Shown here: piece after piece, positions 27,360-36,283 of the stretch
Position numbering within the stretch: the first letter of the stretch is position 1
Layout: every line of letters starts with the position of its first letter
Assembly (NCBI RefSeq): GCF_029625905.1
Contig: NZ_JARTLM010000001.1
Coordinates: 124,001 to 188,000, forward strand
Origin: Hydrogenovibrio sp. 3SP14C1
GTDB taxonomy: Bacteria; Pseudomonadota; Gammaproteobacteria; Thiomicrospirales; Thiomicrospiraceae
DNA length: 64,000 nucleotides
Direction of reading: 5' to 3'
Program-made: the position numbers and the translations under genes
Notes under the pieces: model-generated
Databases searched by the model: none
The model's input: the letters and a program-made list of their open reading frames with translations, nothing else
What the model was told of the DNA's origin: nothing

Positions 27360-27719
27360 ATGACAATGGCTAAAAGAACGTTTAAAACTGAACTCGATAT
27401 AGAGAAAATCGATTGGATGTTACAACTTCCTACCGAGCAACGCTCTAAAGAGCTAAAGCAGTGTGACTTAAACTCGCTTGCCAAGGCGATGTCGACGTTC
27501 CATTCTAGCAAAGTCACAAAGATCGCCAATGCACTCTCGCCAACACTGGCACAAGAATTTATTCGAACCGTTAAAATGCATAAAGGTGAGATTCCTTTTC
27601 CTAAAAAAAGCGCTCCCAAAACCAAAACCGTCATCAAGTATCGGTATGGACTTCCTATACTTGCCAGCATTATCTTATTATTAACAATCTTTTTTATTGA
27701 CCATTTGATGCCTAAATAG
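27360..27719 (+). CDS. Small tail-anchored protein, unknown function
   Basis: This 119-residue protein has a charged, helical N-terminal part (about residues 1-90) and one C-terminal membrane helix (YGLPILASIILLLTIFFI, about 96-113), so it looks tail-anchored to the inner membrane. I do not recognise a family. The ATG at 27360 has a weak GGA 5 bases upstream; a second ATG at 27366 is equally possible. Its last 39 bases overlap the convergent transporter gene. An antisense 114-residue frame covers the same bases but looks like a shadow. Confidence 0.6.
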   Translation: MTMAKRTFKTELDIEKIDWMLQLPTEQRSKELKQCDLNSLAKAMSTFHSSKVTKIANALSPTLAQEFIRTVKMHKGEIPFPKKSAPKTKTVIKYRYGLPILASIILLLTIFFIDHLMPK

Positions 27720-29048
27720 GGCCCATAACAAGGTAGAAGTTCTTAAACAGTTCCCTCTTTCTCGACTAACTAAATAAAAACTCACGACCTTTAACAATAT
27801 TGGGGCGACTGCATAAAAGAACCACAAAGTATTAATTGCCAGCTGATCACCTTGTTTGAGACCGAGCCATTCCAGCAGTGGCAGAGCAATCCCGACAGCT
27901 AAAGCCAGCGCCATTTTGGTTAGCATTCCCCAAACACCAAATAGAATGCCACTGATCTCATCTCTCTCTTCTGAAAGTTTTTGAACAATATCCGCCTGAA
28001 TGGAAGACGGCAGAGCAATATCGGCTCCGAGACTCATGCCTGTCAGCACGCAAATAATTAAATAACCATAAAAATCACCTGCAGACACAGCAAAAATGCC
28101 GATAAACCCGATAATGGCAAATGCCATGGAACATTGCCAAGCAGCATACTTACCTATTTTTTTAGACAGCCAGAACCAAACAGGCAAAACCAACATACCG
28201 GATAAGAAATACACCATTAAAAACAGACCGGCATATTCTTCTAAAAGTAACGCATGTGACACAAATAGCAAAAACAAGGTTGCGGGAAAGGCATTTCCCA
28301 AACTATTCAAAAAATAAGCAGGCATCACAGAGAAGCTCCAGCGTTGATCTCGCCAAAGTTTTTTCAAGACAGATGATTTCAATGAGGGAGAAAACGACTT
28401 TGTTCTTTGATCGACATACGGCTTTACTTGAAGCACTTGAGCGATTAAAGCCAAAATAATCCCGAAAAAGACAAGCAACCAAATCCAGTCAAATACAAAC
28501 GGGTCAGTCGGCGCGACAGACAACACAAAAGGCAGGCTTAAAGCTAACACCACGCCCAAAATACTAAACCCTTCTCTAAAAAGGGTTAGGCGTGTTTTTT
28601 CATGTGCATCAGGCGTTATTTCCGCTGCTAATGCCTGATAAGGCACAGCTACCAGCGTCCAGCCTAAGAAAGTAATAAAACTCCAAAAAGTGATATAGAG
28701 CATCGGTGATTGTGACAAGAGAGATTCATCTGGAAAAAATAACGCGTCGAGTCCGATTAATAAAATCATAGCCCCCACAAACATTTGCCAGACTTTTGAA
28801 ATCCCTTGTGTGGCAAACTTATCTGACAACCTGCCGATGATGGGATCCGTGAGCATGTCTAACAACCGGGTGACCATTAACGCCAATCCAACCGCGGTTA
28901 AGCTCACTCCCCAGTTTTCAAAAAAATATGACGGCAAATATAAATACAAAGGAATGCCAAGCAAGGCAAGTGAAAACCCCATCCAGCCGTAAGCAACATC
29001 GACTGAAAGGGGTAACGAAGATTGGTTTTGAGCGGGTGATTGTTTCAT
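27681..29048 (-). CDS. MFS transporter, GPH (glycoside-pentoside-hexuronide) type
   Basis: This 455-residue protein has about 12 membrane helices and resembles MelB-like GPH sugar:cation symporters. The family motif region DMLTDPIIGRLSDK lies near residue 65, and GVWGMLTKMALALAVGIALPL lies in the second half. It is the last gene of the leftward arm of the light module. Similar GPH transporters accompany CFA-like, FAD-oxidase-like and photolyase genes in other proteobacteria, as I recall from the singlet-oxygen regulon of Rhodobacter sphaeroides. The substrate may be a lipid or small amphiphile rather than a sugar, which is a guess from context. Confidence 0.85.
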   Translation of the reverse strand: MKQSPAQNQSSLPLSVDVAYGWMGFSLALLGIPLYLYLPSYFFENWGVSLTAVGLALMVTRLLDMLTDPIIGRLSDKFATQGISKVWQMFVGAMILLIGLDALFFPDESLLSQSPMLYITFWSFITFLGWTLVAVPYQALAAEITPDAHEKTRLTLFREGFSILGVVLALSLPFVLSVAPTDPFVFDWIWLLVFFGIILALIAQVLQVKPYVDQRTKSFSPSLKSSVLKKLWRDQRWSFSVMPAYFLNSLGNAFPATLFLLFVSHALLLEEYAGLFLMVYFLSGMLVLPVWFWLSKKIGKYAAWQCSMAFAIIGFIGIFAVSAGDFYGYLIICVLTGMSLGADIALPSSIQADIVQKLSEERDEISGILFGVWGMLTKMALALAVGIALPLLEWLGLKQGDQLAINTLWFFYAVAPILLKVVSFYLVSRERGNCLRTSTLLWALFRHQMVNKKDC

Positions 29049-29064
29049 CCGTTAACGTGCTAGA

Positions 29065-29502
29065 TTAATTAGGTGTAAAGAAACGATTGACCCATCGAAT
29101 AATCGATCTTATAACAGGAATTTTTTGGTAGATATATTTACCTGAATCCCAATAATCGATATGAGATAGAACCAATCCTTTTTGGTCGAAAACAACTTTT
29201 GAAACGCCAATAATGCGATGCTCCTTAAATTGACTGTCTAAATAATAAAACTCCCAACGTAAAAAAGCGGTCTGTCCTTCTAACATATAATTCATCACCA
29301 CGAATCGAGGGGAATGGGTATGGTTGAACATATGCTGAAATATCTTTTGAATACGCTCCCTCCCAACCACTTGATTGAAAGGGTCTTCAAAATATGCATT
29401 TTCAGAAAACAAGGGAAGTAATAGGCTGTCCATATTCGCTTCGGTTAAGCTTTCATAGGCATGGATATACACCAGTAAATTTTTTTTATCAACTTGATTC
29501 AT
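29065..29502 (-). CDS. NTF2-like / SnoaL-like protein
   Basis: This 145-residue protein has an NTF2-like cone fold, seen in NLLVYIHAYESLTEANMDSL, then LFSENAYFEDPFNQVVG and a C-terminal SHIDYWDSGKYIY. Such proteins can be isomerases, hydratases or binding proteins. I use the ATG at 29502, which overlaps the upstream SDR stop as ATGA and has a GAGGG box. A longer frame starts at 29535 but would overlap the SDR by 37 bases. The tight coupling suggests it works with the SDR. Its substrate is unknown. Confidence 0.82.
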   Translation of the reverse strand: MNQVDKKNLLVYIHAYESLTEANMDSLLLPLFSENAYFEDPFNQVVGRERIQKIFQHMFNHTHSPRFVVMNYMLEGQTAFLRWEFYYLDSQFKEHRIIGVSKVVFDQKGLVLSHIDYWDSGKYIYQKIPVIRSIIRWVNRFFTPN

Positions 29503-30260
29503 TTCAACACCCTCTTGGTTATAAAAAACACCCAACGATAAGGCAGAATTTTCAAAAACTTTAAAAACAAAGTCATTTTTTTGGGAAACGTCATCTCAAA
29601 GGTCGTATCGTTGTAATGAATAAATTGCGCAATCTTTTTTGCAGCATCATCCGGCATTAAAAGACCTGGCATTTCAAACGGGTTTTTGTCGGTCAAACGC
29701 GTTTTTACAAACCCATGATTAATCACCTGTAGCGTCACACCATAGCAATCCAATTCCGGCTTAATGGATTCTGCCAAATTCAATAAAGCCGCTTTCGGGG
29801 CTGAATAAGCGCCGCCATAAGGCAAACCAACCTGGCTGGCAATACTGATGTTCCAAATCCAGCGCATCTTAAAATCTGGTTTTTGAAGAACACGCTTTTT
29901 CATGGCGACCATCATGGCAACACACCCTAAATAATTCACCGCATTCATCGATGCAAAGGCATCATAATCAAACGCATCAAAAGACATCGGTTGATATGCC
30001 CCCGCGTTATAGAACCAAATATCTATCCCCTCAAAAAATGACCAGGCCTGGTCAACTTTTGCGACTAAATCGTCGGGCTGAGTGACATCGACATTCAATC
30101 TCTGCAACTGATTACCGAATTGCTTTTGCAACACCGCTAAAGCATCTGACTGCTCTGCCGTTCGAGAAGACGCAACCACTAGATAATCCGCCTGTAACAA
30201 GGACTGAGTCAAAGACAACCCAATCCCTGAAGACGCTCCGACAATCCATATCCTTTTCAT
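29499..30260 (-). CDS. Short-chain dehydrogenase/reductase
   Basis: This 253-residue Rossmann-fold enzyme uses NAD(P)H. The cofactor motif is IVGASSGIGLSLTQ. The active site appears as the WNISIAS serine, Y (in GLPYGGAYSAPKAALL) and the K four residues later. The DVTQPDD and NAGAY motifs also fit. It is the first gene of the leftward arm and shares a divergent promoter with the FAD oxidase-like gene. The substrate is unknown, and a lipid-derived carbonyl is plausible from context. A CCAGGCCTGG palindrome lies at 30042-30051. Confidence 0.92.
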   Translation of the reverse strand: MKRIWIVGASSGIGLSLTQSLLQADYLVVASSRTAEQSDALAVLQKQFGNQLQRLNVDVTQPDDLVAKVDQAWSFFEGIDIWFYNAGAYQPMSFDAFDYDAFASMNAVNYLGCVAMMVAMKKRVLQKPDFKMRWIWNISIASQVGLPYGGAYSAPKAALLNLAESIKPELDCYGVTLQVINHGFVKTRLTDKNPFEMPGLLMPDDAAKKIAQFIHYNDTTFEMTFPKKMTLFLKFLKILPYRWVFFITKRVLK

Positions 30261-30308
30261 GCCTCACACTCCAAATCTTTCTTTAATTTCGTATTTTTTA
30301 AATCTAAT

Positions 30309-30359
30309 TGTTGCATAACTGTATAACTTATGTATAAATAATAACAGATTACTTATACA
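30309..30359. promoter_or_regulatory. Divergent control region with 11-bp-spaced TGTATAA repeats
   Basis: Two TGTATAA direct repeats start at 30320 and 30331, exactly 11 bases apart, and a weaker third (TGTTGCA) starts at 30309. An inverted TTATACA lies at 30353-30359. For the rightward gene, TTGCAT (30311) and TATAAA (30333) make a promoter with a 16-base spacer, so the repeats cover its -10. CarH/LitR regulators are known to bind direct repeats of about 11 bp. Use by the local regulator is an inference. Confidence 0.65.
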
Positions 30360-30371
30360 ATATGAAGCATC

Positions 30372-31718
30372 ATGAAAATAAAAACCAACTTCGTTACCCC
30401 AGAAAAACAAAAAATTGCGGTCATTGGTAGTGGTATCAGCGGCATTGCCAGCGCTTGGTTTTTAAGTCAAAACCATGAAGTTACGCTGTTTGAAAAAAAT
30501 GACTATATAGGCGGGCATACGCATACGGTAGAAATTCAAGACCATGAAAACCAAACGGTACCGGTTGATACTGGGTTTATTGTGTATAACGAACCCAATT
30601 ACCCTTTATTAACGGCAATGTTTGAACATTTAAATATCGAAACGATTAAGACAGAGATGAGTTTTTCCGTATCCATCGATCATGGAAAAATTGAATACTC
30701 CGGTAACAACCTCAACACGCTTTTTGCGCAAAGACGCAATCTTTTTTCCGTTACACACTGGAATATGATCACCGACATCGTTCGCTTCAATCGGCGCGCA
30801 AAACAAGACCTAGCGGCTCAATCTAAAAATCTTGTACAAATGACATTAGGACAATATTTAGAAAAGCATAAAATGTCACCTGCCATGCGTGACCATTATT
30901 TACTGCCGATGGCAGCCGCGATTTGGTCTTGCCCAACACAAACCATGCTTAAGTTTCCGGTTTTAAGCTTCTTACAATTCTTTGAAAATCACGGTTTATT
31001 GAATATCGAAAACCGTCCGCAATGGCAAACCGTGGCAAATGGCAGCATTGAGTATTTAAAAGCAATCTTGAAGCAAGCAACGTTTAAACGTCATACTCAC
31101 ACCAAGGTCACACAAGTCACTCCGCAGTCAGACACACAGCAGATAAAAGTAACAACCGAATCAGGCGACACCACTTATTTCGATAAAGTGGTGCTCGCTA
31201 GTCATGCAGATGAAAGCTATCAGATGATTGCTGCCAGCTGTCAAAAAGACTTTTCTCTCTTACAAGCCTTTCAGTATCAAAAAAACACTGCCTATTTGCA
31301 TTCGGACATCCATTTAATGCCTTGTCGTAAAAACACTTGGGCCGCTTGGAATTACCTAAGAGAAATGGCGCACGAAGAGAATCGAGTGGCTGTGACTTAC
31401 TGGATGAATTCTTTACAATCGCTCAAAACGGAAACGCCGGTTTTTGTCACGCTTAACCCGATTACACACCCCGACCCAGACAAAACCTTCAAAAGGTTTG
31501 AGTATGACCATCCTGTCTTTGATCAGGCCGCTATTTCAGCGCAAAAACACTTAATCGACCTCCAAGGGAAACATGGGTTGTATTTTGCCGGCGCCTACAC
31601 CGGTTATGGATTTCATGAAGATGGCTTGCGCAGTGCCGTTCAAATTGCAAATTTGTTCGGCATAACGTTGCCTTGGAAAAAAGACGACCCCGTTGATAAG
31701 GAACCTAATCATGCCTAG
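30372..31718 (+). CDS. FAD-dependent amine-oxidase-like oxidoreductase
   Basis: This 448-residue protein has the FAD-binding motif KIAVIGSGISGIASAWFLS and the second part FEKNDYIGGHTHTV, then a long substrate region and the C-terminal LYFAGAYTGYGFHEDGLRSA FAD-contact motif. It belongs to the NAD/FAD-binding group that is usually found beside CFA-like genes. As I recall, relatives in Rhodobacter take part in modification of unsaturated membrane lipids. It is the first gene of the rightward arm and overlaps the next gene by 8 bases. Confidence 0.88.
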   Translation: MKIKTNFVTPEKQKIAVIGSGISGIASAWFLSQNHEVTLFEKNDYIGGHTHTVEIQDHENQTVPVDTGFIVYNEPNYPLLTAMFEHLNIETIKTEMSFSVSIDHGKIEYSGNNLNTLFAQRRNLFSVTHWNMITDIVRFNRRAKQDLAAQSKNLVQMTLGQYLEKHKMSPAMRDHYLLPMAAAIWSCPTQTMLKFPVLSFLQFFENHGLLNIENRPQWQTVANGSIEYLKAILKQATFKRHTHTKVTQVTPQSDTQQIKVTTESGDTTYFDKVVLASHADESYQMIAASCQKDFSLLQAFQYQKNTAYLHSDIHLMPCRKNTWAAWNYLREMAHEENRVAVTYWMNSLQSLKTETPVFVTLNPITHPDPDKTFKRFEYDHPVFDQAAISAQKHLIDLQGKHGLYFAGAYTGYGFHEDGLRSAVQIANLFGITLPWKKDDPVDKEPNHA

Positions 31719-32505
31719 CCATGCATATATCTGTGAGGTGATGCATCAACGTTTGCGTCCTTTCCAATATCGTTTTAACTACAAAGTCTTTAATTTAAGA
31801 ATCGATATTGACCATATTGCAACTGAATCCGATCAATTAAAGTGGCTATCAATAGATCGGTTCAACTTGGTCAGTTTATACACCAAAGATTTCGGTGCTC
31901 GCGATCCAGACGTTTCTTGGCGTGAGTGGGCGGACACCCTATTTGCCGATTATGGGTTGCTACAACCTGCTGCTCGAATCGAATTGGTCTGCTCTCCCAG
32001 AATGCTAGGGGTGGTATTCAACCCATTGGCAATCTGGTATGCATACAGCCAAAGCAATGACCTCATCGGCATCATCGCAGAAGTCAGCAATACTTTCTGT
32101 CAATGGCACCATTACGTGCTCACTCACCAAGGGGCGCCTTTAATGCCTCATCACAGTGCCTTAAAAGCACGCGCCAATAAAGATTTTCATGTTTCCCCTT
32201 TCATTAGCATGGAAGCGTTTTATCAGTTTAGATTTTATGCGCCGAGCGACCATTACAAGTTGTCTATCAAACAATATGAACAAAACCAACCGACCCTGGT
32301 TGCAACGCAAACCGGTAAGCAGACACCGCTCAGCAATGCGTTCTTATTAAAGGCAACGTTGCTGTTTCCAGTGAATTCAGTGAAGGTTCTTTTCCTGATT
32401 CATTGGTGGGCACTCAAAATTTGGGTAAAAGGGGGAAAGTTTCATTCAACCCCTAAAAATCTGTCTCAAACCAAGCACAGTGATTCGGAGATGACATCAT
32501 GTTAA
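31711..32505 (+). CDS. DUF1365 family protein
   Basis: This 264-residue protein matches DUF1365. The N-terminal HAYICEVMHQRLRPFQYRF and the middle CSPRMLGVVFNPLAIWYAYS are characteristic, and the family is almost always encoded between an FAD oxidase-like gene and a CFA-like gene. Its biochemical role is unknown. The start at ATG 31711 has an AAGGA box and overlaps the upstream stop. A frame beginning at TTG 31693 is less likely. The end overlaps the next start by 7 bases, so translation is coupled. Confidence 0.9.
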   Translation: MPSHAYICEVMHQRLRPFQYRFNYKVFNLRIDIDHIATESDQLKWLSIDRFNLVSLYTKDFGARDPDVSWREWADTLFADYGLLQPAARIELVCSPRMLGVVFNPLAIWYAYSQSNDLIGIIAEVSNTFCQWHHYVLTHQGAPLMPHHSALKARANKDFHVSPFISMEAFYQFRFYAPSDHYKLSIKQYEQNQPTLVATQTGKQTPLSNAFLLKATLLFPVNSVKVLFLIHWWALKIWVKGGKFHSTPKNLSQTKHSDSEMTSC

Positions 32506-33716
32506 AACTTATTACCACCCCCATTGAATGGATGATTCCTTCTCAGCTACTACAAAATTTTATTCAAAATCTGCCTTTTAAACATATTCAAAAAGGCAGT
32601 CTCACCGTGCAATATTTAGGGCAATCCTATCGATTTGAAGGCTCTGAACCCGGCACGCATGCCGACCTGGAAATTATGTCTATGTTGCGATTTGGCTACT
32701 TACTCAAAACACAGGGAGAGCTCGGTTTTGCGCAAGCGTATATAGAAAGCTCTATTCAAACGGCCTCCTTGTATCACTTAATGACCTTGGCACACCAAAA
32801 CAAAGAGGTGTTTTCCCAATTACTACACCATAAAAAACCTTTAGGCATGTGGCATTTATGGCGTCATCGAAGACGTCATAACTCCCTTTCGAATAGCCGT
32901 CGCAATATTGCTGCTCACTACGATCTTGGCAACGATTTCTATGAACTTTGGCTCGACCAAAGTATGAGCTATTCCAGCGGGCTATTCTTGGCAAGTGACG
33001 ACACTCTCGAACTCGCGCAACAGCAGAAATACCAACGCATCTTGGATCAACTCGCATTACACGGTCAGGAAAATATTCTCGAAATCGGATGCGGCTGGGG
33101 TGGTTTTGCAGAAATGGCCGCGCAAAAAGGCGCTACCCTTAAAGGACTCACGCTTTCCACTGAACAGCAACAGTATGCTCAAAACCGCTTAAAAGCCGTT
33201 TTTCTCGATACAAAAACTGAACTCGCCTTACAGGATTACCGGCATGAAACTGGTCAATATGATTACATCGTCAGTGTTGAAATGTTTGAAGCCGTTGGGA
33301 AAGAATACTGGCATCGTTATTTTGAACAGCTCCAACGTAATTTAAAAAGCCATGGAAAGGCAGTATTACAGATTATCACGATTGATAATGATGAAGCGGA
33401 AGCCTACCAAAATGGTGTTGACTTCATTCAATCTTATATCTTTCCCGGGGGACTTCTTCCAAGCTTGGAACAACTTCACCAACTGGCAATTGATCATCAC
33501 TTCGAGGTTGTGGATCAGTTTGAATTTGGTCAGGACTATGCAACAACGCTGAAACATTGGCTGAAACACTTTAACGCGTCATCAGAGGCGTTGGAAAAAA
33601 TGGGCTATGACAAAGCATTCCGACGACTTTGGCGTTACTACCTAGATTATTGCCGTGTCGGGTTTGAACAAAAACATATCTCGGTTTATCAAATCACCTT
33701 GGAAAAACGCTTTTAG
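32499..33716 (+). CDS. CFA-synthase-like lipid methyltransferase with altered active site
   Basis: This 405-residue protein is a cyclopropane-fatty-acid-synthase family SAM methyltransferase. HYDLGNDFYELWLDQSMSY and the SAM motif LEIGCGWGGFAEMA are clear. Compared with my memory of E. coli CFA synthase, Cys139 is replaced by Ser (Ser160) and His266 by Gln (Gln291), while Glu239 is kept as Glu264 in EMFEAVG. Cys139 and His266 belong to the bicarbonate site needed for cyclopropane formation. This enzyme may therefore methylate or methylenate fatty acids without ring closure. Such products could feed furan fatty acids, which is a hypothesis. Confidence 0.88.
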   Translation: MLKLITTPIEWMIPSQLLQNFIQNLPFKHIQKGSLTVQYLGQSYRFEGSEPGTHADLEIMSMLRFGYLLKTQGELGFAQAYIESSIQTASLYHLMTLAHQNKEVFSQLLHHKKPLGMWHLWRHRRRHNSLSNSRRNIAAHYDLGNDFYELWLDQSMSYSSGLFLASDDTLELAQQQKYQRILDQLALHGQENILEIGCGWGGFAEMAAQKGATLKGLTLSTEQQQYAQNRLKAVFLDTKTELALQDYRHETGQYDYIVSVEMFEAVGKEYWHRYFEQLQRNLKSHGKAVLQIITIDNDEAEAYQNGVDFIQSYIFPGGLLPSLEQLHQLAIDHHFEVVDQFEFGQDYATTLKHWLKHFNASSEALEKMGYDKAFRRLWRYYLDYCRVGFEQKHISVYQITLEKRF

Positions 33717-33735
33717 CGTATCACGGAGTCTATTT

Positions 33736-34278
33736 ATGCTACGTCGGACCCTTATTATTCTATACTTTCCTTTACTGCTCGCCAGCTGCAGTGCAGTGCC
33801 AGTTGAAAAATATGCTCATTTGAATCCAAAATTGGATTTGATGACCTTTTTTTCTGGAAAAACCAAGGCCTGGGGACAGTTTCAAAATCGAAATGGCGAC
33901 CTGATTCGTCGCTTTGAAGTGGAGATTCACGGCACGGTTACAAAGACCCCAAACGGGAAAAGACTGGTGCTAGACGAGCATTTTCTTTATGACGATGGGG
34001 AAAAACAACATCGCCAATGGGTCATCACCGAAACCGCACCTAATCAATATGAAGGTAAAGCGGGCGATGTCATCGGAACGGCAAAAGGTATGTCAGCCGG
34101 ACCGGTTTTAAATTGGCGATACACGCTGGATTTACCCTATAAAGACGATTCCCTGCATGTGCAATTTGATGACTGGATGTTCCTACAGACAGACACCACC
34201 CTAATCAATCGTGCGGAAGTCACAAAATGGGGATTCAAGGTCGGGGAAGTGACCTTATTTTTCCGCAAAGACTCTTAG
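33736..34278 (+). CDS. DUF3833 lipoprotein
   Basis: This 180-residue protein has a lipoprotein signal with lipobox LLASC (cysteine near residue 20) and matches the DUF3833 family. FFSGKTKAWGQFQNRNGDLI and the later VIGTAKGMSAGPVLNWRYTL are recognisable. The family is typical of lipid-modification and photolyase clusters and has no known activity. I use the ATG at 33736 behind ACGGAG, because the longer frame starting at 33655 overlaps the CFA-like gene and would hide the signal peptide. Confidence 0.85.
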   Translation: MLRRTLIILYFPLLLASCSAVPVEKYAHLNPKLDLMTFFSGKTKAWGQFQNRNGDLIRRFEVEIHGTVTKTPNGKRLVLDEHFLYDDGEKQHRQWVITETAPNQYEGKAGDVIGTAKGMSAGPVLNWRYTLDLPYKDDSLHVQFDDWMFLQTDTTLINRAEVTKWGFKVGEVTLFFRKDS

Positions 34279-34292
34279 AGGAAACCATCAAA

Positions 34293-34841
34293 ATGTCCTT
34301 TTTAAGCTATCTCCATGCTTGGCAACCGACTCGTTGGGTTGCCCTTTTTATTTTATTTTCAGTCGTATTCGGGCGCCCCTTGCCCACCATGGCGGAAATG
34401 CCCGTTCTGAAAAAGTCTGGTCAAGCGACCGCCTATTGGGCAGGACTGATTCCTGTTTACGACGCACAGTTGTGGGTCTCTGATATCACGACGCATAAAA
34501 ACCTGCTTTCAGATCAAACGGCCCTTAGTCTCGAATTGTGCTATCACGTCCCTTTAAGTCAAAAAAACTTTGTTGAAGCGGCGGAAAAAGTCTTACCGAA
34601 ACGACTGTCTCCGTTACATTTAAAAGCGATTAATGAGTTATACTTAGCCTATGAAAACGTCTCGCCAAGTGATTGTTATAGACTGTCTTATAACACGATC
34701 AAAGGTACCCAGCTATGGCTAAACAATCAACTGAAATTTGAAAATAAAACACCTGGATTCAAGGCGATTTATTTTGGCTTATGGTTAGGGGAAGCCCCTC
34801 TTTCCAACACCGTTAAGACCCATCTTTTAAAGGGCTTATGA
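34293..34841 (+). CDS. Chalcone-isomerase-like exported protein
   Basis: This 182-residue protein has an N-terminal signal segment (about residues 15-32, ALFILFSVVFGRPLP) and a CHALCONE isomerase-like domain (YWAGLIPVYDAQLWVSD and later YFGLWLGEAPLSN). Bacterial members of this family are periplasmic proteins of unclear role, unlike the plant enzyme. The start at 34293 follows AGAGGA, and a longer frame upstream is rejected. The stop overlaps the photolyase start as ATGA. Confidence 0.8.
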   Translation: MSFLSYLHAWQPTRWVALFILFSVVFGRPLPTMAEMPVLKKSGQATAYWAGLIPVYDAQLWVSDITTHKNLLSDQTALSLELCYHVPLSQKNFVEAAEKVLPKRLSPLHLKAINELYLAYENVSPSDCYRLSYNTIKGTQLWLNNQLKFENKTPGFKAIYFGLWLGEAPLSNTVKTHLLKGL

Positions 34842-36283
34842 ATATGAAAACACTGGTTTGGCTGCAACGAGAACTGAGAATTCAACACCACCCCGCTTTA
34901 GAAGCGGCGCTGGCAGAATCAGACGATGTCATCGTGGCGTATTTTCATGACCCTGAACAAACCATCGGCGCAGCCAATACGGCATGGCTTGCCAAAAGCT
35001 TATCCCAACTCCAACAAGATTTTAAAGCACTCGATGGCAGGTTATGGTGTCTGGAAGGAAGCTTTGAGCAAGAACTGAAAGATCTGATTCAAACCTACCA
35101 GATTCAACAGGTTTTCTATACTTTCCAACTCGGCAGCCCGTTTAAACAGATGCAACAACAGGCACTCAACGTATGCCAACACTTAAATATTCATTTACGT
35201 GCTTTTCAAACCGAAAACTGGCTGCCTTATGACCGACTTCTCAACCAGTCTAACCAGCCCTATAAAGTGTTCACCCCTTTCTACAATTGTCTCAACCAAA
35301 AGCTGTCCGAGTTAGAGTCCTTTCCCGATTCGATAAACACTTTAGAAAAAACAGCCGAAACGGCTTGTCAGACACGGCATGACCATCAACTTTCTCCCCG
35401 CCTATCAAAATTATTAACATCCCCGTGGGTTGAAAAAGTGATGAGCCACTGGCAAGTGGGAGAAGCCCAGGCCTGGTCAAAATTAGAAGGCTTTCTGACA
35501 GGAGCTTTAGCAGATTACGAACAGGATCGAGACTTTCCAGCCATTGAAGGCACCAGCCAACTTTCTCCCCACTTACATTTTGGAGAAATCCACAGTCGTG
35601 CCATTGTGTTCGAATTATTAGCACTGGAAACGCACGCCAGCATTCCCAATCAAGCCATTCGAGGCTGGTTAAGACAGCTGGCTTGGCGCGAGTTTGCCCG
35701 TGCCATCTTGTGGCATTTTCCACACACTGAAACTCATCCTTTTCAAGCGAAATTTGAAACCTTTTACCGCCCTTTGGCAAAAGCAGATTGTGAACAATCA
35801 AAAAATTACCAGGCCTGGTGTCAGGGGCGTACGGGCGTGCCGATTATTGATGCGGGCATGACACAGCTTTGGGAAACAGGCTGGATGCACAACCGTGTCC
35901 GTATGCTGGTGGCTTCCTGGCTCACCAAAAATGCCGATATTGACTGGCGCGCCGGCGCAGAATGGTTTAATGACACCTTAGTCGATGCTGACCCGGCCAA
36001 CAACACCTTAGGCTGGCAATGGGTGGCCGGTTGCGGGGTGGATGCTGCGCCTTACTATCGCTTGTTCAACCCCGTCCGACAAAGTGAAAAATTTGATAGG
36101 AACGGACACTACTTACGTCAATGGCTACCTGATTTAAAACGATATGACAACAAACACATTCATGCGCCCTGGCAATTCATACCTGATGAAAAACGTTTTT
36201 GTCCGATAATCGACTTAACGCAATCAAGGCAATACCATTTAGAAAAAGTGGCGGCCCTTAAATCTTTAACCCAGGTAGATTGA
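34838..36283 (+). CDS. phrB: Deoxyribodipyrimidine photolyase
   Basis: This 481-residue FAD enzyme repairs UV-made cyclobutane pyrimidine dimers with blue light. The N-terminal antenna domain begins KTLVWLQRELRIQHHPAL, a version of the usual WFRxDLR motif that has Gln and Glu changes. The FAD domain is clear: QLAWREFARAILWHFPH, then GRTGVPIIDAGM, WMHNRVRMLVASWL, then DADPANNTLGWQW. It is the last gene of the rightward arm, coupled by ATGA to the previous gene. It carries two CCAGGCCTGG palindromes (35467 and 35809), both encoding QAW. Confidence 0.93.
   Translation: MNMKTLVWLQRELRIQHHPALEAALAESDDVIVAYFHDPEQTIGAANTAWLAKSLSQLQQDFKALDGRLWCLEGSFEQELKDLIQTYQIQQVFYTFQLGSPFKQMQQQALNVCQHLNIHLRAFQTENWLPYDRLLNQSNQPYKVFTPFYNCLNQKLSELESFPDSINTLEKTAETACQTRHDHQLSPRLSKLLTSPWVEKVMSHWQVGEAQAWSKLEGFLTGALADYEQDRDFPAIEGTSQLSPHLHFGEIHSRAIVFELLALETHASIPNQAIRGWLRQLAWREFARAILWHFPHTETHPFQAKFETFYRPLAKADCEQSKNYQAWCQGRTGVPIIDAGMTQLWETGWMHNRVRMLVASWLTKNADIDWRAGAEWFNDTLVDADPANNTLGWQWVAGCGVDAAPYYRLFNPVRQSEKFDRNGHYLRQWLPDLKRYDNKHIHAPWQFIPDEKRFCPIIDLTQSRQYHLEKVAALKSLTQVD

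Noticed and set aside
27326-27670. 114-residue minus-strand frame opposite the tail-anchored protein
   Set aside because: Its composition looks like a reverse reading; the plus-strand frame has a start, a charged helical domain and a membrane helix in a sensible order.
30309-30359. CRISPR-like direct repeats
   Set aside because: The repeats are 7 bases with 11-base spacing in a promoter; this is an operator pattern, not a CRISPR array.
35292-35801. 169-residue open frame on the minus strand within the photolyase gene
   Set aside because: Shadow of the photolyase coding sequence; no recognisable family and no ribosome site.
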